Shown here one piece after another: positions 25,005 to 37,294 of a DNA stretch of 64,000 nucleotides. Both the position numbers and the translations under genes were made by a program. The notes under the pieces were generated by a model. The model worked only from the letters and a program-made list of their open reading frames with translations. It made no database searches and was not told where the DNA came from. How positions within the stretch are numbered: position 1 is the stretch's first letter; each line of letters starts with the position of its first letter. The stretch lies in contig QANZ01016320.1 of NCBI GenBank assembly GCA_003254925.1, positions 200,138-264,137 of the forward strand. The letters run 5' to 3'. The stretch is from Chamaecrista fasciculata. Lineage: Eukaryota; Streptophyta; Magnoliopsida; Fabales; Fabaceae.

Positions 25005-25300
25005 TTTTTTTTTTNTCAAATATCGCTGTAGCAACATCGATACCAATTCCAACATATGCAGCTTTTGAAAGTGGTGTATTGCCAGAATCACTAGGTATGA
25101 GTAGGTCATCAGGAGGCAGCCTTGTTATCAATTCCTGCACTATTCTCAAGTGACCTGCTTGTGCAGCTATGTGCAATGCTGTATGACCCACATAATTCAC
25201 TCTTGCAGTCAAGGCACCTTCATGTTGGTCAAGGGTTTCTCTTACACCCTTCAAGTTGTCGGCGCATATTTGATCATTCAGAATTTCGAGATGCACTATA
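25005..25300 (-). pseudogene. Ankyrin-repeat gene fragment (ITN1/ACD6-type)
   Basis: A minus-strand frame encodes about 95 residues with ankyrin-repeat character: GHTALHIAAQAGHLRIVQEL, then GNTPLSKAAYVGI. The style, with EGALTARVNYVGHTALH before it, resembles the first repeats of plant ankyrin/PGG-domain membrane proteins. The frame stops against an oligo-A stretch with an ambiguous base at 25015, and no further repeats, membrane segments or PGG domain are found nearby. It is best read as a truncated copy. A short expressed exon of a distant gene cannot be excluded. Confidence 0.6.
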
Positions 25301-25689
25301 ATCATGCATTCACACCAATGAATAAATATGTACTCTCATATATATATATAAGAACGGTAGTGACTACTATTGGACGAAAGTCCAACCCACATAACAAATA
25401 AAAGAAAAGGAAATAGATAAACAAACACAAAATTTTAACGTGGTTCGGTGCTTTAAGACTTACTCTACAATCCCACTGGGACAAACTTCACTATTTATAA
25501 ATTTTGCACCGAAAAAATTACAAACCCTTCTCAATATAATTTTTGAACGAAAAAATTATAAACACTCTCTCACAACTACCCAAACCCCTTTCACACTCAT
25601 AGGCTAGTAGTATGTGGTACAACTTAANGTTGTGTAAAATGAAAGGCACTAAATAGTAAATATAGGAGGAAACTTGGGGTTGATAAGAG

Positions 25690-26365
25690 TATTTATAGAG
25701 CTATCAAAACGGGTTCCAATCCGTGGATTGGACCCGTTTAACCCGCAAAAAAGGTGAGCCGGATTGATACAATCTTGGCTCACCAATAATTTTAACTCGC
25801 GTGAGTTGACTCATCTAACTCGCGGGCTATAGTGAGCCAACCCGGCGAGTTGATGGGTTGGCTCACCAACCCACCATATAAAAAAAATTGTAAAATTTAA
25901 AAATAAAAATAAAATATTTATTAACTTTAACATAATTATTAATTGAATTCATTTCACATTTTTTTATTTTCAACTTCCACTCATAATTAATTTATCACTC
26001 ATCAGTATCACACTCACGTTTTTTTATGTTATATTTGATGTTCAACAAAAATTTGATAGTATATTTATATGTTTCATAGGTGATATGACTTTTAACTGCA
26101 TAGAACAACATAATTGATAATAAATATGTTGTTTTAAAATTGTGCAACACCAACAGTATGTAAAATGTATATAGAAAAAAATAATAAGTTAAAAAAATAT
26201 AACTTGAAACTAGAAATACAAAAAATTAAAAAATTTAATGGGTTAAGTGAGCCAACCCGACTCATCAAGCTGGTGAGCCGAGTTGGCAAAATCCTGACTC
26301 ACTAGGGATTCTAGCCCGCATGAGTCAACTCGGGTGAGCCGTAACCCGTGGTGAGCCAACCCGTA
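25690..26365. mobile_element. Transposon remnant with GAGCCAACCC subterminal repeats
   Basis: Both ends are crowded with one motif in both orientations (GTGAGCCAACCCG, GGGTTGGCTCACC, GAGTTGACTCA), and the middle is AT-rich and non-coding. The layout copies the hAT-type elements at 10864 and 40806. The left end (TAGAGCTATCAAAACGGG) looks terminal, but no matching right end or TSD is visible, so it appears truncated. A weaker relative lies around 27955-28240. Confidence 0.5.
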
Positions 26366-28721
26366 TGTATATATACGTGAACTTGGGTGGGGCCCTATGT
26401 GGGTGGATTATGAATGACATTAGTGGAATATATGGACCACATTGGAGACACAAGAGCCCACAGCAAATGGCTTGGGCCTGATGTGCACGTGAAGAGGAGA
26501 AGGGGGACTGGCCCACCTTTCCCATTGTACCCTTCCACCCTACTGATAGCGACCACACGTGGCCACGCATTCCCTTCATTATTCATTACTCATTCTTGAT
26601 TAGTCAATATTAGCCATTTTTATGTAAAATGGAGGTCGTTATTAAATTTAAAAGGTTAAAAAAACTTTGTATTAAGAGTTTTCGTAGTTGTTAGAGTCGT
26701 TGTATATTTCGCTGAAAATTTCACCGAAAATTTGACGGACCAAAATGGAACTTTGAACAAACTTAAGGTACCAAAATAGGACGTTGACAAAAAAAATTGA
26801 GGTTATGATATAATTGACAACAATATAAAACGTTGGGAGCATAACTGAAACTGACTCCAAACAAACACCAGGTTCTTTTGCCTTTGTATATACTCATCAT
26901 TGTTTCAATATTGCATCTCCACTCTCTACCCACAAACACTAATCTTACTTATCACTGTTCATTGGATTCAGCTTGTTTGTTAACCTCTCAAAATTAACCC
27001 AAATTAATTAATTGGTCAATAGTTTCATTTGGGCTACTCAAAATAGTGAGATCTTCATAATTAGTTTTGTTTTGTGAGTTTTAATATTTACAACCAATCC
27101 AATCAATGGATTCTAATTAATTACATTTGTAATTGCAATTGTATTTTTGTGGTCGTACCTGAGAACTGAGTTTTGGTATTAAAAAAAATTTGTGTTGAGA
27201 CGATATCTAATTATCTGCATTTGTGTAATAATATTGAGTGTTATAATTAACAATGTTGATATAGAGTACTATATTTTTTTTCTTAGCTATTGACATATTA
27301 AGTGACGAATTCTGTTACAATGAAAAATATATCAGTACTTAACTGAAAAAAGAAATGCATTAATTAGATCAACCTATCAATCTATTCAACCCAACCTAAC
27401 AGGTGAATATAGTTTGGTTTAATTTGATTTGAGTCGGCTTATTTTTCCTAAAACTAAACTAATTTAACGTTTTCTTTTAAATATTAAACTCGAACCAAAA
27501 CTCAGTGAAAACCTGACTTAATATAAATTGTGAACACCCTTAATTAATTTTTTTTTTTATTGTTTGCATGTACTACAAACTTTCTTGAGTTTGATGTCCT
27601 CTTGATTATTATAAAATCTTCCTTAAATCATTTTCTTAATTTCCTTTTTATTTTTATCTAAAGTGTTCAGACGCATCTCCTACGTATGATTTTGTGGATA
27701 TTTTACATGCTAAACTATAGGCTAATTAATAATAACGATGCTAGGAACATAGAGAGGGCCTAGACAATTTCGGTTGTTTCATTTGTCGAGCATAGGGCCA
27801 TATCCTTGGCAAGGGACATTTTGTAACACTACATACGTTTCTACATTGATCTCTTTTAAAATTATTAAAAGGGGCTTAATTTATCAAGTTGACATTGTGA
27901 AATCTCCACTCATCAAATATTATAATTCCCATGAATTGGCTTATTCAAACATGGAGAGTTGATGGGTTGACTTATCACCTCATGGCTTTTATTATTTTTG
28001 TTAAACTATATTTTTAATTTTTATAATAATATATTATAAATTATAATTTATTTTAAAAAATATTAGTTTTAATATATGACAATTAGATAATCTATTATAA
28101 TTTTATAAATTTTGACAGTTAAAAAATTTTAAACTAAAAATAATATTTGTGTTAGGGGTTAAGTAAATCAATTTGACTCATCAACTTAATAACTCAGGTT
28201 GAAAATTCTAACTTTCATGAACCAATTTAGGTGAGTCAAAACTATGAACTAAACGCTTACAAAAAAAAAAAAAAAAGTAAACAACTATGAACTAAATAAT
28301 CATTTTTTTTGGGGGACTGAAAATAAGCTAATTTTGATATCTCTAATCTCTCTATAAGTATATATGTTGCATATATTGATCCTTGAATTTAAACAGTATT
28401 TAATAGCTATGTTGGATTACCTATCACTATCTAATTCAACAAAATCTCACTAGTGATATATATCTTTACCTTGTAGAACTAAATTATGAATGATTTTTTT
28501 CAGTCTCTCTCAAATAATGGTTACGCATATCCGTAGCTTCTCATTATTATTATCATCTAAATCATTTTTATACCTTGCAATTACATAACCTTTTATGTTG
28601 GGTATCAAAATTCTTGTCTAGCTATAATTTTAACCATAGTTATCTACCGATAATTAAACATTGCTCATTAATTGGAAAGATATGTATCATCACATAGGAG
28701 CTCCTATATGTAAAATTGTAA
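26366..28721. other. Intergenic DNA with decayed repeats
   Basis: No gene is supported. The stretch 27955-28240 repeats in degraded form the motif pattern of the 25690 element (TTGATGGGTTGACTTATCACC and AAATCAATTTGACTCATCAAC). A micro-insertion lies at 28254. Confidence 0.5.
28254..28282 (+). repeat. Micro-insertion with 14-bp TSD
   Basis: AACTATGAACTAAA lies at 28240-28253 and 28283-28296. The 29-bp insert is CGCTTAC, a long A run, then GTAAAC. Its extra 3' bases are unusual for this class. Confidence 0.6.
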
Positions 28722-28930
28722 GGGGGCGTTTGGTACACGGATTATTTTTTCATTCCCGAGAATCACATTCCCAGGAATGTGATTCCTAGGAATAAGATTT
28801 TTAGGATTATAAGAATGTCTGTTTGGATGAGTTAAAATAATCTTAGGATTATTTTGTAATATTCTCAGGAATGTTACAATCTTGTGTTTGTTTCAACTTT
28901 GATATTCTTGGGAATGTTTAATACTTTTAC
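28722..28930. mobile_element. One-ended MITE remnant (GGGGGCGTTTGGT terminus)
   Basis: GGGGGCGTTTGGTACACGG is a familiar style of MITE terminus in plant genomes, followed by repeated GGAAT(G/A)TGATTCC-type segments. The opposite end was not found within reach. Class uncertain. Confidence 0.35.
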
Positions 28931-29503
28931 AAATATGTCATTGACTTTTTATTCTTAACTAATAGTTTATCAAATGTAGAAATTCTTCTAAACAATTTAT
29001 GAGAAAAATATTATATCATAAAGAAATAATTATAACACAATGTTCATAATTCTCAACAATAGTCCATCACTGATTAAATTTATTAACTTTATTGGATATC
29101 TGCACCCTTATATTTTTTACTTGATATTTTGAAATCTAACCAATTAACTTCTTAACATTCCAGGCAAAAAAAAAAAACTTAATATTTATTATATATATAT
29201 ATATAAAGCTTCTTAACATTAATTCTTCCAGCGTTACATAAACATATTCCTTGTTTTCTTTTTCTTTTTCTTTTCCTCTATTTTTCTTCTTCATTTTCTA
29301 TTTGTTCTATTTATATAATAATAACAAATAATAATAATCTTGATATAAATATCATCCGCCTAGCTCACCAAGATGGCAAAGTTTTCAATTTAACAATTTG
29401 AGAAAATTGCAATATATATAATGTCCAAATTGATAATCTTAAGACTTTTAAAGGTCGAAAACTTTGGTTTATTACTCACTCCATGGTTAAAAATAATAAA
29501 TAT

Positions 29504-29519
29504 GTTTACCAAAAAAATT
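29504..29519 (+). repeat. Micro-insertion with 9-bp TSD
   Basis: GTTTACC plus seven A and TT, flanked by AATAAATAT at 29495-29503 and 29520-29528. The AT-rich TSD makes chance more plausible than in other cases. Confidence 0.45.
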
Positions 29520-29625
29520 AATAAATATACTCAGTTAATTGTAGTGATTTCCCATTTTTTAAGAAAATTGTAAGCACTCGATCATGCATGTTGGGTGTAC
29601 AATGTCTTGAATGAAAGGAACAGCA

Positions 29626-29646
29626 CTAGCCCATTAAAAAAAAAAA
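29626..29646 (+). repeat. Micro-insertion with 8-bp TSD
   Basis: CTAGCCCATT plus an A run, flanked by GAACAGCA at 29618-29625 and 29647-29654. Confidence 0.5.
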
Positions 29647-29879
29647 GAACAGCAACGACAAGAATTTGGTGTTAAGGTGGAAGTGGTGGCAGCGATCGAA
29701 CTGGTAAGTTTGCCAGGAATTTGGGTGTTTGGTTTGAAGAGGATGAAGCCGTTGTTGTCACTTTCGGAATTAAAAATGGTGTTGAACAAATTAAGTCCAA
29801 ATTTTAGGGTCCCACCAATATAAGATATATGAGTCTCTTGTTCCGAATCAATCACCTTCTATTTATTATTGTACTTCTT

Positions 29880-30470
29880 ATGCTTTGCTCAAATATAATT
29901 CATTTAATAGTAAGGCAAAGCTAAATACAATATAGATAAAAATATAGTAAAATAATTCAATCCCTTCCTAGCATTAATAACAACATTAGACAAAACATCA
30001 ACTGACAAAGGTGGGGGGTTTGCAACCCATCCAAGAGGACACATCTTCGTGTCAGACAAATTGATAAAACAATCAGCTGCCTAGTTAACAGATCTAGGAA
30101 TTCAACTAAGCTACAATCATCTAAAGAATTGGAAACACAAAAAAAAAATATAGACCAGATCGACGTCGTGGGATCTCATATCCAGAACGCTGCTGCCACA
30201 AAACTCGCCGCAGAAAACACACGAACACGAGTACAGAGCACACAGATCTAGGAAGAACAATCGCCGAAAACCACCTAAATTTGAAAATTATCGCCGCAGA
30301 AGACACACAGAAAAAAACACCCCCGCAAAAGACCAAAGATGAGAGGCGCCGTTGATAACCCTAATATGAAATAAGGTGAAATCTCACGTGAAAGAGGAAG
30401 GTGGTCCCTATCCGGAAAGAGTTTAAAAGAGAACTTGACTCTCATGAAAGAGAATTTATGGGGAATAATG
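29880..30470 (-). mobile_element. Short LINE-like repeat, copy A
   Basis: The reverse complement of this stretch aligns over its whole length with 41598-42115. Shared landmarks include the GAGAGTCAAGTTCTC start, CTGTGTGTCTTCTGC, GAATTCCTAGATC and GGTTGCAAACCCCCCACC. Copy B ends in poly-A, so the unit moves like a non-LTR retroposon, possibly a LINE leader joined to a LINE tail with the ORFs lost. The ORFs seen in it (30121-30490) are not conserved as protein between copies. Confidence 0.65.
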
Positions 30471-30572
30471 TATTTCTTATGCCATGCCAATGGTGAACAT
30501 GACCGTCCTTAATTAATTACATAAAAACCAATATCATTGTCAATATTCCAAATCATTGGTTAATTAATTATA

Positions 30573-32283
30573 CTTTTTTTTTTTGGTAGTCATAGGAAAA
30601 GTAACAAAACTACAAAACACAACGCCTCAAGGTACCAACAGAAGCCAAATCCAAAGCCAGCAGCTCATGGATAGCTGAGGGAGGATGAGCATAAGTAATA
30701 AGCTTAAAATCATGCAGATAAGCAATGTTAGCCATAGCATCCGCTACCCTGTTAGCCTCACGATAGGTATGATGAAAAACAACCTCCATTTCACCCATGC
30801 TTAAGCCATGGATATCATGAAGAAGAGCAGCACAAGGATGGGAAAGAGAGACAGTGCTTTGGATTAATTGCTTCGCAGTGAGAGAATCCATCTCCACAAT
30901 GATATTCCTTGCCCCAAGACTCTGAGCTACTTCAATACCACTTTTAATCCCCCATAATTCAGCATGTAAACTGTCACAGCTTCCAAGATTCCTAGAAAAA
31001 CCATGAACAAAATTACCACTGAAATCACGGATGACCCCCCCGCAAGAAGCTCTAGGATGAATTCCTCCTATGCAAGACCCATCGACATTAACCTTAAGCC
31101 ATCCCTCATCAGGTTTCCTCCAATAAATCAATTTATCAACCTTCACAGGATGACTAACACCCACCAAAACAGACCGGGCATCCTTGAAAGTGCGTAATTT
31201 ATGAATAATTTCCAACACAGGATCCGTTGGAAGATTATTAGAATTCTGAAACACAAACTCATTACGCCAACGCCACATCATCCAACAAGCAGTAGCAAAA
31301 ACTTCGCGCCAACCCAGATGAAAAGCACCAATACTCTTACGCAAATTCATATTAATCCAATCAAAAAGATTTAAGTTAAAGAATTCAGGCCAGCAATTGG
31401 GTTTAACTAACCTGAGCCAAACATCTTTAATTGCAGGGCAGTCACGAAGGGAGTGAAGAGTATCCTCAGTCTCACAACCACACCTGGCACATTCAGCATG
31501 AGTGGCTAAACCTCTAGCCCATCTCTCGTTGTTAGTTAACAATCTGTCATGTGCACATAGCCACATAAAAGATTTCACACGTTGGGGTCCTTCAATCTTC
31601 CAAATATTCTTCCAAATGTCAGCGCCAACCTCAACACTTATACCTTCAATGGCCTTGTAACAAGAGTTGACCGAGAATAAGCCATCCTTTGTATGTCTCC
31701 AAGCAATTCTGTCAGGGATGGAGTTACTCTTAGGCGGCATAACAGCTGCAATTTTCGCACAAATCTCAGCAGGGAGTAAGTACTCAAACCTGCTCCAATT
31801 CCAATCCCCAGAAGCAGTAATAAAGTCAGAGAGGGGCGCTTCAAGATCAGTTACAGGGATAGGACCAAGAGCTTTACTACTCAGATCAGGGCAATTAGGG
31901 ACCCACGCATCCTTCCAAAAGCTGATAGAGAGGCCATTTCCAACTCTCCATTCGCACCCCTCAATTACATACTTCCAATTATTAGCAATTCCTTTCCAGA
32001 CTCTAGAAACATTGCCAGAAGATTTGATAGAAGGAATGATGTCCGTACCACACTTATACTTCTGGCGGAGAACTCTAACCCATAACGCATCCCTCTGATG
32101 AATGAGCCCCCACCCAAGTTTAGTCATAAACGCAGCATTCTGACTCTTCAAGTGGCGAATTCCCAACCCTCCACTTCCTCTAGGCTTGCAAACATTCTCC
32201 CATGAAACCAAGTGAACCTTCCTCATAACAAATTTCAATACGTAGTTGCTATAGTTGACCGTGGTATGCTTGACAAAAATCAA
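30573..32283 (-). mobile_element. 5'-truncated LINE: zf-RVT and RNase H end of ORF2
   Basis: An open 557-codon frame (30610-32283) encodes the C-terminal part of a plant L1-type ORF2. A HLVSWENVCKP-GGLGIR segment leads in, a zinc-binding zf-RVT region follows (WKNIWKIEGPQRVKSFMWL... with CARCGCETEDTLHSLRDC), then an RNase H domain (VNVDGSCIGG...HAELWGI...VEMDSL). It ends near an A-tail, the T-run at 30573-30584 on the plus strand. The reverse-transcriptase core and ORF1 are absent, the usual result of incomplete reverse transcription. No stop codon interrupts what remains, so it is fairly young. I could not define a TSD. Confidence 0.88.
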
Positions 32284-34302
32284 TATTAATTCCTTAATCT
32301 TGGAATTATTTTCTTAATTATCCACATAATTAATTAGTGGCGTGTATTTATCGAAATTAAATGAATTAGTTAATGGGGAAGTGTACATAAAATAATTATA
32401 ACCTGTCAACAAATAATAAAATGCAAGACCACATAATCCTTTTAATTATCTTAATTAGTTGAAGTTTAGATTTTGGCTTATTACTATTATAGTATATTAG
32501 TATTATTACAATAAACTAATAATTCAGATTATAAAAATTGATTTTGAGACTTACTTAAAATAATGTCTTTCTTTTTGTAATAAAGGTATAAATAAATGGA
32601 AATATTAGCTCCCTTCTCTTTCTTTCTCTTCCCAATGACTTTCTTTTTTTGTTCTTTTGGATTAAGGGAATGAGCGAGCATCATGATCAATCTTCCTGTG
32701 TAAATGTCTAAATTATACTATTTTAAAAGGAAAAATAAACTAAATAATTTTGAACGATTTTTGTTAATAGAGAAGTTTCCTTTAACGAGATACTATGTTA
32801 ATTGAAATAAATTGAATAAAAGAAAAGTGAAAATAATTATAGTTTTTTTTTACTAAACAACTATCTTGGTTAAAAAAAAAATTTTCATGCAACATGGCAA
32901 CTTGTATATCCAATAGTACTCCACCATGATTATCCCTACTTTTGTGTCACTTCCAACGTGTTGCACGGTAAACGTTTGAAAAGGAAGATGTGAGACGTTC
33001 ACACACTCTTCCAAGTTTTTGATATTGGAATTGTGCATCAATCTTTGTTAATATACGGTCAATCTTCACTCTTATCTCTTGCTTACCTTTAAACACCAAC
33101 CTTCATTAACGATCATGCCCACAACTTCATCTCCATTTCACTCTTCCCTCACCCAAACTTCCGAATAAACTATACCTAATTATATTGTTGCCAATTCCCC
33201 TTTGGCTTCACCTTTGTTTACTTCAATGTTTTTGTATTGCTCTTAATATTTTTTTTTTTGTTGTTGTTGTTGTCTCATTTGATCTTCAAGTTTTGTCCTC
33301 AACTCACATCACGCGCTTAATTATAAATGAAAAAAGTCTTATTAATATGAGTAATGACATTCATAAAATTTTAAACTTGAAATATAGATTCTACGAAGCC
33401 GTTTCAACAATTGTTAGTGAATACTTTTAAATCTGATTCAATTATATCTAATATTTTTTTTCTTTACGTTAAGGGAAACAAGATTATATATATAATTCTA
33501 TTCCTATATATAATAGTACAAAAACTGAATAATCTTATCACTCCAAAATATGTATTATATATGAAAGTTTAACAAGAGCTAGATATATTTCTTTTTCCTA
33601 AAACTAAATGTACTAACTATATCTAATAAACAAAACTTTAAGACAAGCCAATCTAATTTAATTTAGTTATGTTAAAATGTCAAACAGTACCTTTATATCA
33701 AACGTAAAAAAAAAAAAAAAACTTTTGAATTCATGTTTAAATCTTAAGCAAAGTATTATTTATTACTTAATTGTAAAGCTCATAATTGATAAACCTGGCA
33801 GGGAGTTAATCCTAGCTCCTTTAAGAATGAAATTCAATATCAATCCGGTATCATTAGAGTGGAATATTCTTGACAAAATTCCTAAAAAGTGGGAAGTAGG
33901 AAACAAACCGGTGTTCCAACGGTCTCCTCTTAGCAATGTTTGTAATAGGTGTTTATTGATAGACAGAAAATATATATAAAAATAAAAGAGAGATACAATG
34001 GTGAACCAATAGTAACCCGGAAAGAGATCCCGTGAGGTGAGTTGAAAAGAAGAAACTTTCTAGACAGAAGAAAGGTGTAAAGAGTTCACTTACTTACACA
34101 GCACATGACCACCCCCCTAAAGTTTTACAACAAAAGTAAACCTGCTTTTCCACCACATTTACGCACCCTTTCTCCTAATAATCTCAATCCTTACCTTGTT
34201 CTTCATTATTGCAACTTCAACTCCCTGCCCTTACTGCAACTATATATAATTTGCCATTCTTAATTAACTATATATATATATATATCCGTGACGGTTAATT
34301 AA
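32284..34302. other. Intergenic DNA downstream of the COL gene
   Basis: No gene is supported. Short ORFs (32853-33041 -, 33185-33430 +, 33677-33979 +) resemble nothing known. The part next to 34302 will include the COL 3' UTR. Confidence 0.5.
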
Positions 34303-35469
34303 TTAAAAAGATGGTACGACGCCGTACTGGGCATCTATTAAACCGGCGGTGGGCACAGGGCTATAGAGCCGGTCCATCTCCGATTCGGTATCGGTTCGTT
34401 TGGCAAATCGGCCCTTGATTCTGGGTCGGGTCTCCGCGTATGCTTTTCGCGAAGCATACCGTATTGTCTTTTCGAACTTGCGGTTCTTCCTCTTCTCTCT
34501 GTATCTCAACACCCTCGCTTCTCGATCCATTCCAATTACTTGGCTCCCTGTGCCCGACCCGATTCCCAATGATTCGGAGCTGCTTCGACCCATGGAGTAC
34601 GATATTTCTGACACCGACTCTGGTACAACCCCGACATCTACCGACGACGACGACACCTGCAATTAATTAATTCGTGCATCAATTATTAGCTTTCCATTAT
34701 TGGTATATATCATTGACTATTTGACTTTACAATTAATTATAATGTTACTTACGCTTTGGGTTGGGTAGCTAAATGAAGAAAGCTTGGATCTGCAAAAATC
34801 ATTATCATTGATGAAGGGAAGCGGAGCAGGCTTTGTTTGAACGGGGACGACACTATCGTTCCCGGCGTTGTGATGGTTGTTATTATTATTGGGATACGAA
34901 TGATTATTGGAGTAATCGAAATCCAAAAAGGGATCCATCTCCGAGAAGAACATGTCGCCGGACTTGATTTCCTGATGATGGGCATCCACGAGCTTATTAG
35001 TGAAATTGGGATTGGGGAGGAGCCACGGCGCCGTTTCGGGATCGTCGTGGTGGATTAATCCGTCGGAGGAAATCCCACTATTATTAGGGACTAAAAAGTT
35101 AAAAGCGACAGCAGCAGAGGATTTGACGACGGAGTCGGCGGAGTCGTAAAAGGGCTCGACGGGAACGCGCTCGTGGCGGCGGGCGAGGGGATTGGCGGAG
35201 TGAATGTCGGAATCGCACGTGACGCAGAGAGCGGCGGCGTCGGCCTTGCACGTGACGGAAGCAGGGGCTTGCTCACACACCTCGCAAATCCACACTCGCT
35301 CGTGGCGGGAAGCCACGTGGAGCCGCGAGTCGCAAGGGATGCATAAGAAGGCGGAGTCGGCTCGGCAGAACAACGCCGACGCCGCCGATTTGCAGGAGTC
35401 GCATGGCTTAGCCGACAGGCTCCAGCCGCCGCCACGTAAGCCCTTCAGCCCTCCTCTCTCAATTCTCAT
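34303..35469 (-). CDS. COL: CONSTANS-LIKE zinc-finger protein (COL3/4/5 type)
   Basis: Two exons on the minus strand, 35469-34753 and 34656-34303, with a 96-bp intron (GTAAGT...GCAG), give 356 residues. Two B-box zinc fingers lie at about 23-56 ([13 protein letters not shown]...CIPCDSRLH...RHERV) and 62-99 ([13 protein letters not shown]...CVTCDSDIH...RRHERV). The middle is rich in Asn, His and Asp. Exon 2 opens with [13 protein letters not shown] and holds the CCT domain at about 282-327 ([23 protein letters not shown]...). The tail [10 protein letters not shown] is shared by COL3/4/5-like proteins. These are nuclear regulators of flowering time and light responses; B-boxes bind partners and CCT contacts DNA with NF-Y subunits. 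The intron position matches group I COL genes. The exact paralogue is uncertain. Confidence 0.93.
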
Positions 35470-37274
35470 GTTTTTTTCTTGAATTTGCTGGTTCGATGGG
35501 AGAATGAATGAGTAAGGAGGAATGAGGAGAGGGAGAGAGAATTTGGGTGGATTTTGAATACTTGGGTGTGCTTGTTCCAGTCGTCTATCTTAGTGACTAG
35601 ACACAGAGAGGAAATCTAGGTGAGGGCAAATGAGAGGAGGACACGTGGGTTGTCTCTTGGCCACAAAATTGGTTCGTTGAGACCAAAAAATAATCGAGCA
35701 GAGATATAATGGGGGAAGTAGAAGTAGTTGTCCTTGTGGCTGTGCCGACTTGTGGCCCAACAAAAGGAGAGAAAAAAATTGGATGAAATTAACGTCACAC
35801 AACATGTCTACAAGTTGGGGTGCGGGCTATCACATGGCTTCAACTCCGAATACTTCTTCCCACATTGCAAGTTTTAGTTAATTCAGATTTGTATTCTAAT
35901 TTCTCTGGTTTATGTTTGTTTATATATTTTCATACATTAATTAAAGGGTTGCGACATTATTTATATCCTACCTCACAGTTATCTCCTAATAATTTACCTC
36001 TTGGTGACTTCCATTGTATAGTGTTGTGTTTGTATTTGTAGAATTTTGTGTGTTTTGCTGAATCGGAGATGAGATCCACTTTAATTTGGACCTTGAGGTA
36101 CACCTTTCTCGGTACGTACACCCTCTTTCTCTTGAATGGATTTGAAAACACGTTGTCCCTCGTCAAGACCTTAACATGTTTTGAACTGGGGGGGGGGGGC
36201 ATGTAACATATGTCAAGAAAGGCAAGTGATCATTTTTTTCAATTGATTTTCAAAAGTAATTGAAGAAAAATCAAACCGCTAATTGGATGGACTTAATCTG
36301 TTGTATGATTTAATCAATCATATTCAAGATAATACAATATATGTTTTAAAACTAAATTATTAGTGGAAAAAAACCTCAAGAACTATATATAGCAGCTAGA
36401 GGGGTGTATAATAATATAATATATTGAAATAGAGATTGTACGTTGGTATAAAAAACATTGACGCTGGGGAAGCTTTGTGTGATAATAGTGGATGTCATAA
36501 TCATTCTATATTACCGAGGGATAGCGCGTAGGCACTAACATACACGGAAAGTAAAGCAAGGCCATATGTTTGAGAAATGACTTGCTATCGGGGGCAATGC
36601 TTTTATCCAGGATTTTTGGGGGAGATAAACTTTTTTTTTTTTTTATTTGAAAAATGAAAATAAGCCCCTCAAGAAACATTTGTAGAAGGACCGAACTTTT
36701 TGTTTTTTTGAACAAACGTAGAATGACCGAACTGATTGCAGATATATATATATATATATATGAATAATTAATGTATTTGTGCCATGCAGGTGAGTGTTCA
36801 CTGCTTCCCATAATTTTCACTGTCTTCGTTTGTACTTTTTAAAAAATTACATGTATTTGTACTTATATATTTATAATTGAAAGCATTAATATTGTGGTAG
36901 TACTGTAGTAGACGAGGAAGTTTGTTAGGGGACTCGAAGTCGGTAAGAGAAGAGGGCAAGTGATGGCCCATAAAAAGAATGGAAAATCGATGTATTATAT
37001 TTATATATATATTTGAAAAATGTATATATATGATGTGATTTTTCATAATCTTCTATAACTTTTTAATGCACAGAAAGATGAGAAGGGGTATTTGGGAATT
37101 GGGAGACAAACTGAAAAAGGGGTAGGCTGGGCTACTTGGATATGAAATTTTGGTAAGTTTTAAAATTGCGTGAGGAAGGATAGACAAGAGTACCGTTGGC
37201 GGGCTACACCATAATTGATAATTCATTTCCTCTTACAAAAGTATACAATCTCTATATTATTTCACTTCAAGTTT

Positions 37275-37294
37275 TTTTTTGGCCTGTATTTTTT
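37275..37294 (-). repeat. Micro-insertion with 11-bp TSD
   Basis: ACTTCAAGTTT lies at 37264-37274 and 37295-37305. On the minus strand the 20-bp insert ends CAGGCC plus six A. Confidence 0.6.

Larger units (their letters stand above)
28931..29879. other. Intergenic DNA, no gene seen
   Basis: AT-rich and without a supported gene. Two micro-insertions (29504 and 29626) are listed separately. The ORF at 29634-29855 (-) has no recognisable similarity. Confidence 0.5.

Noticed and set aside
30610..32283. A host RNase H-like gene
   Set aside because: The zf-RVT plus RNase H order, an A-tail at the end and a missing upstream part identify a truncated LINE.
34749..35482. Several 73-114 codon frames on both strands across the COL gene
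   Set aside because: They are shadows of the GC-rich B-box exon; the frame with two zinc fingers is the real one.
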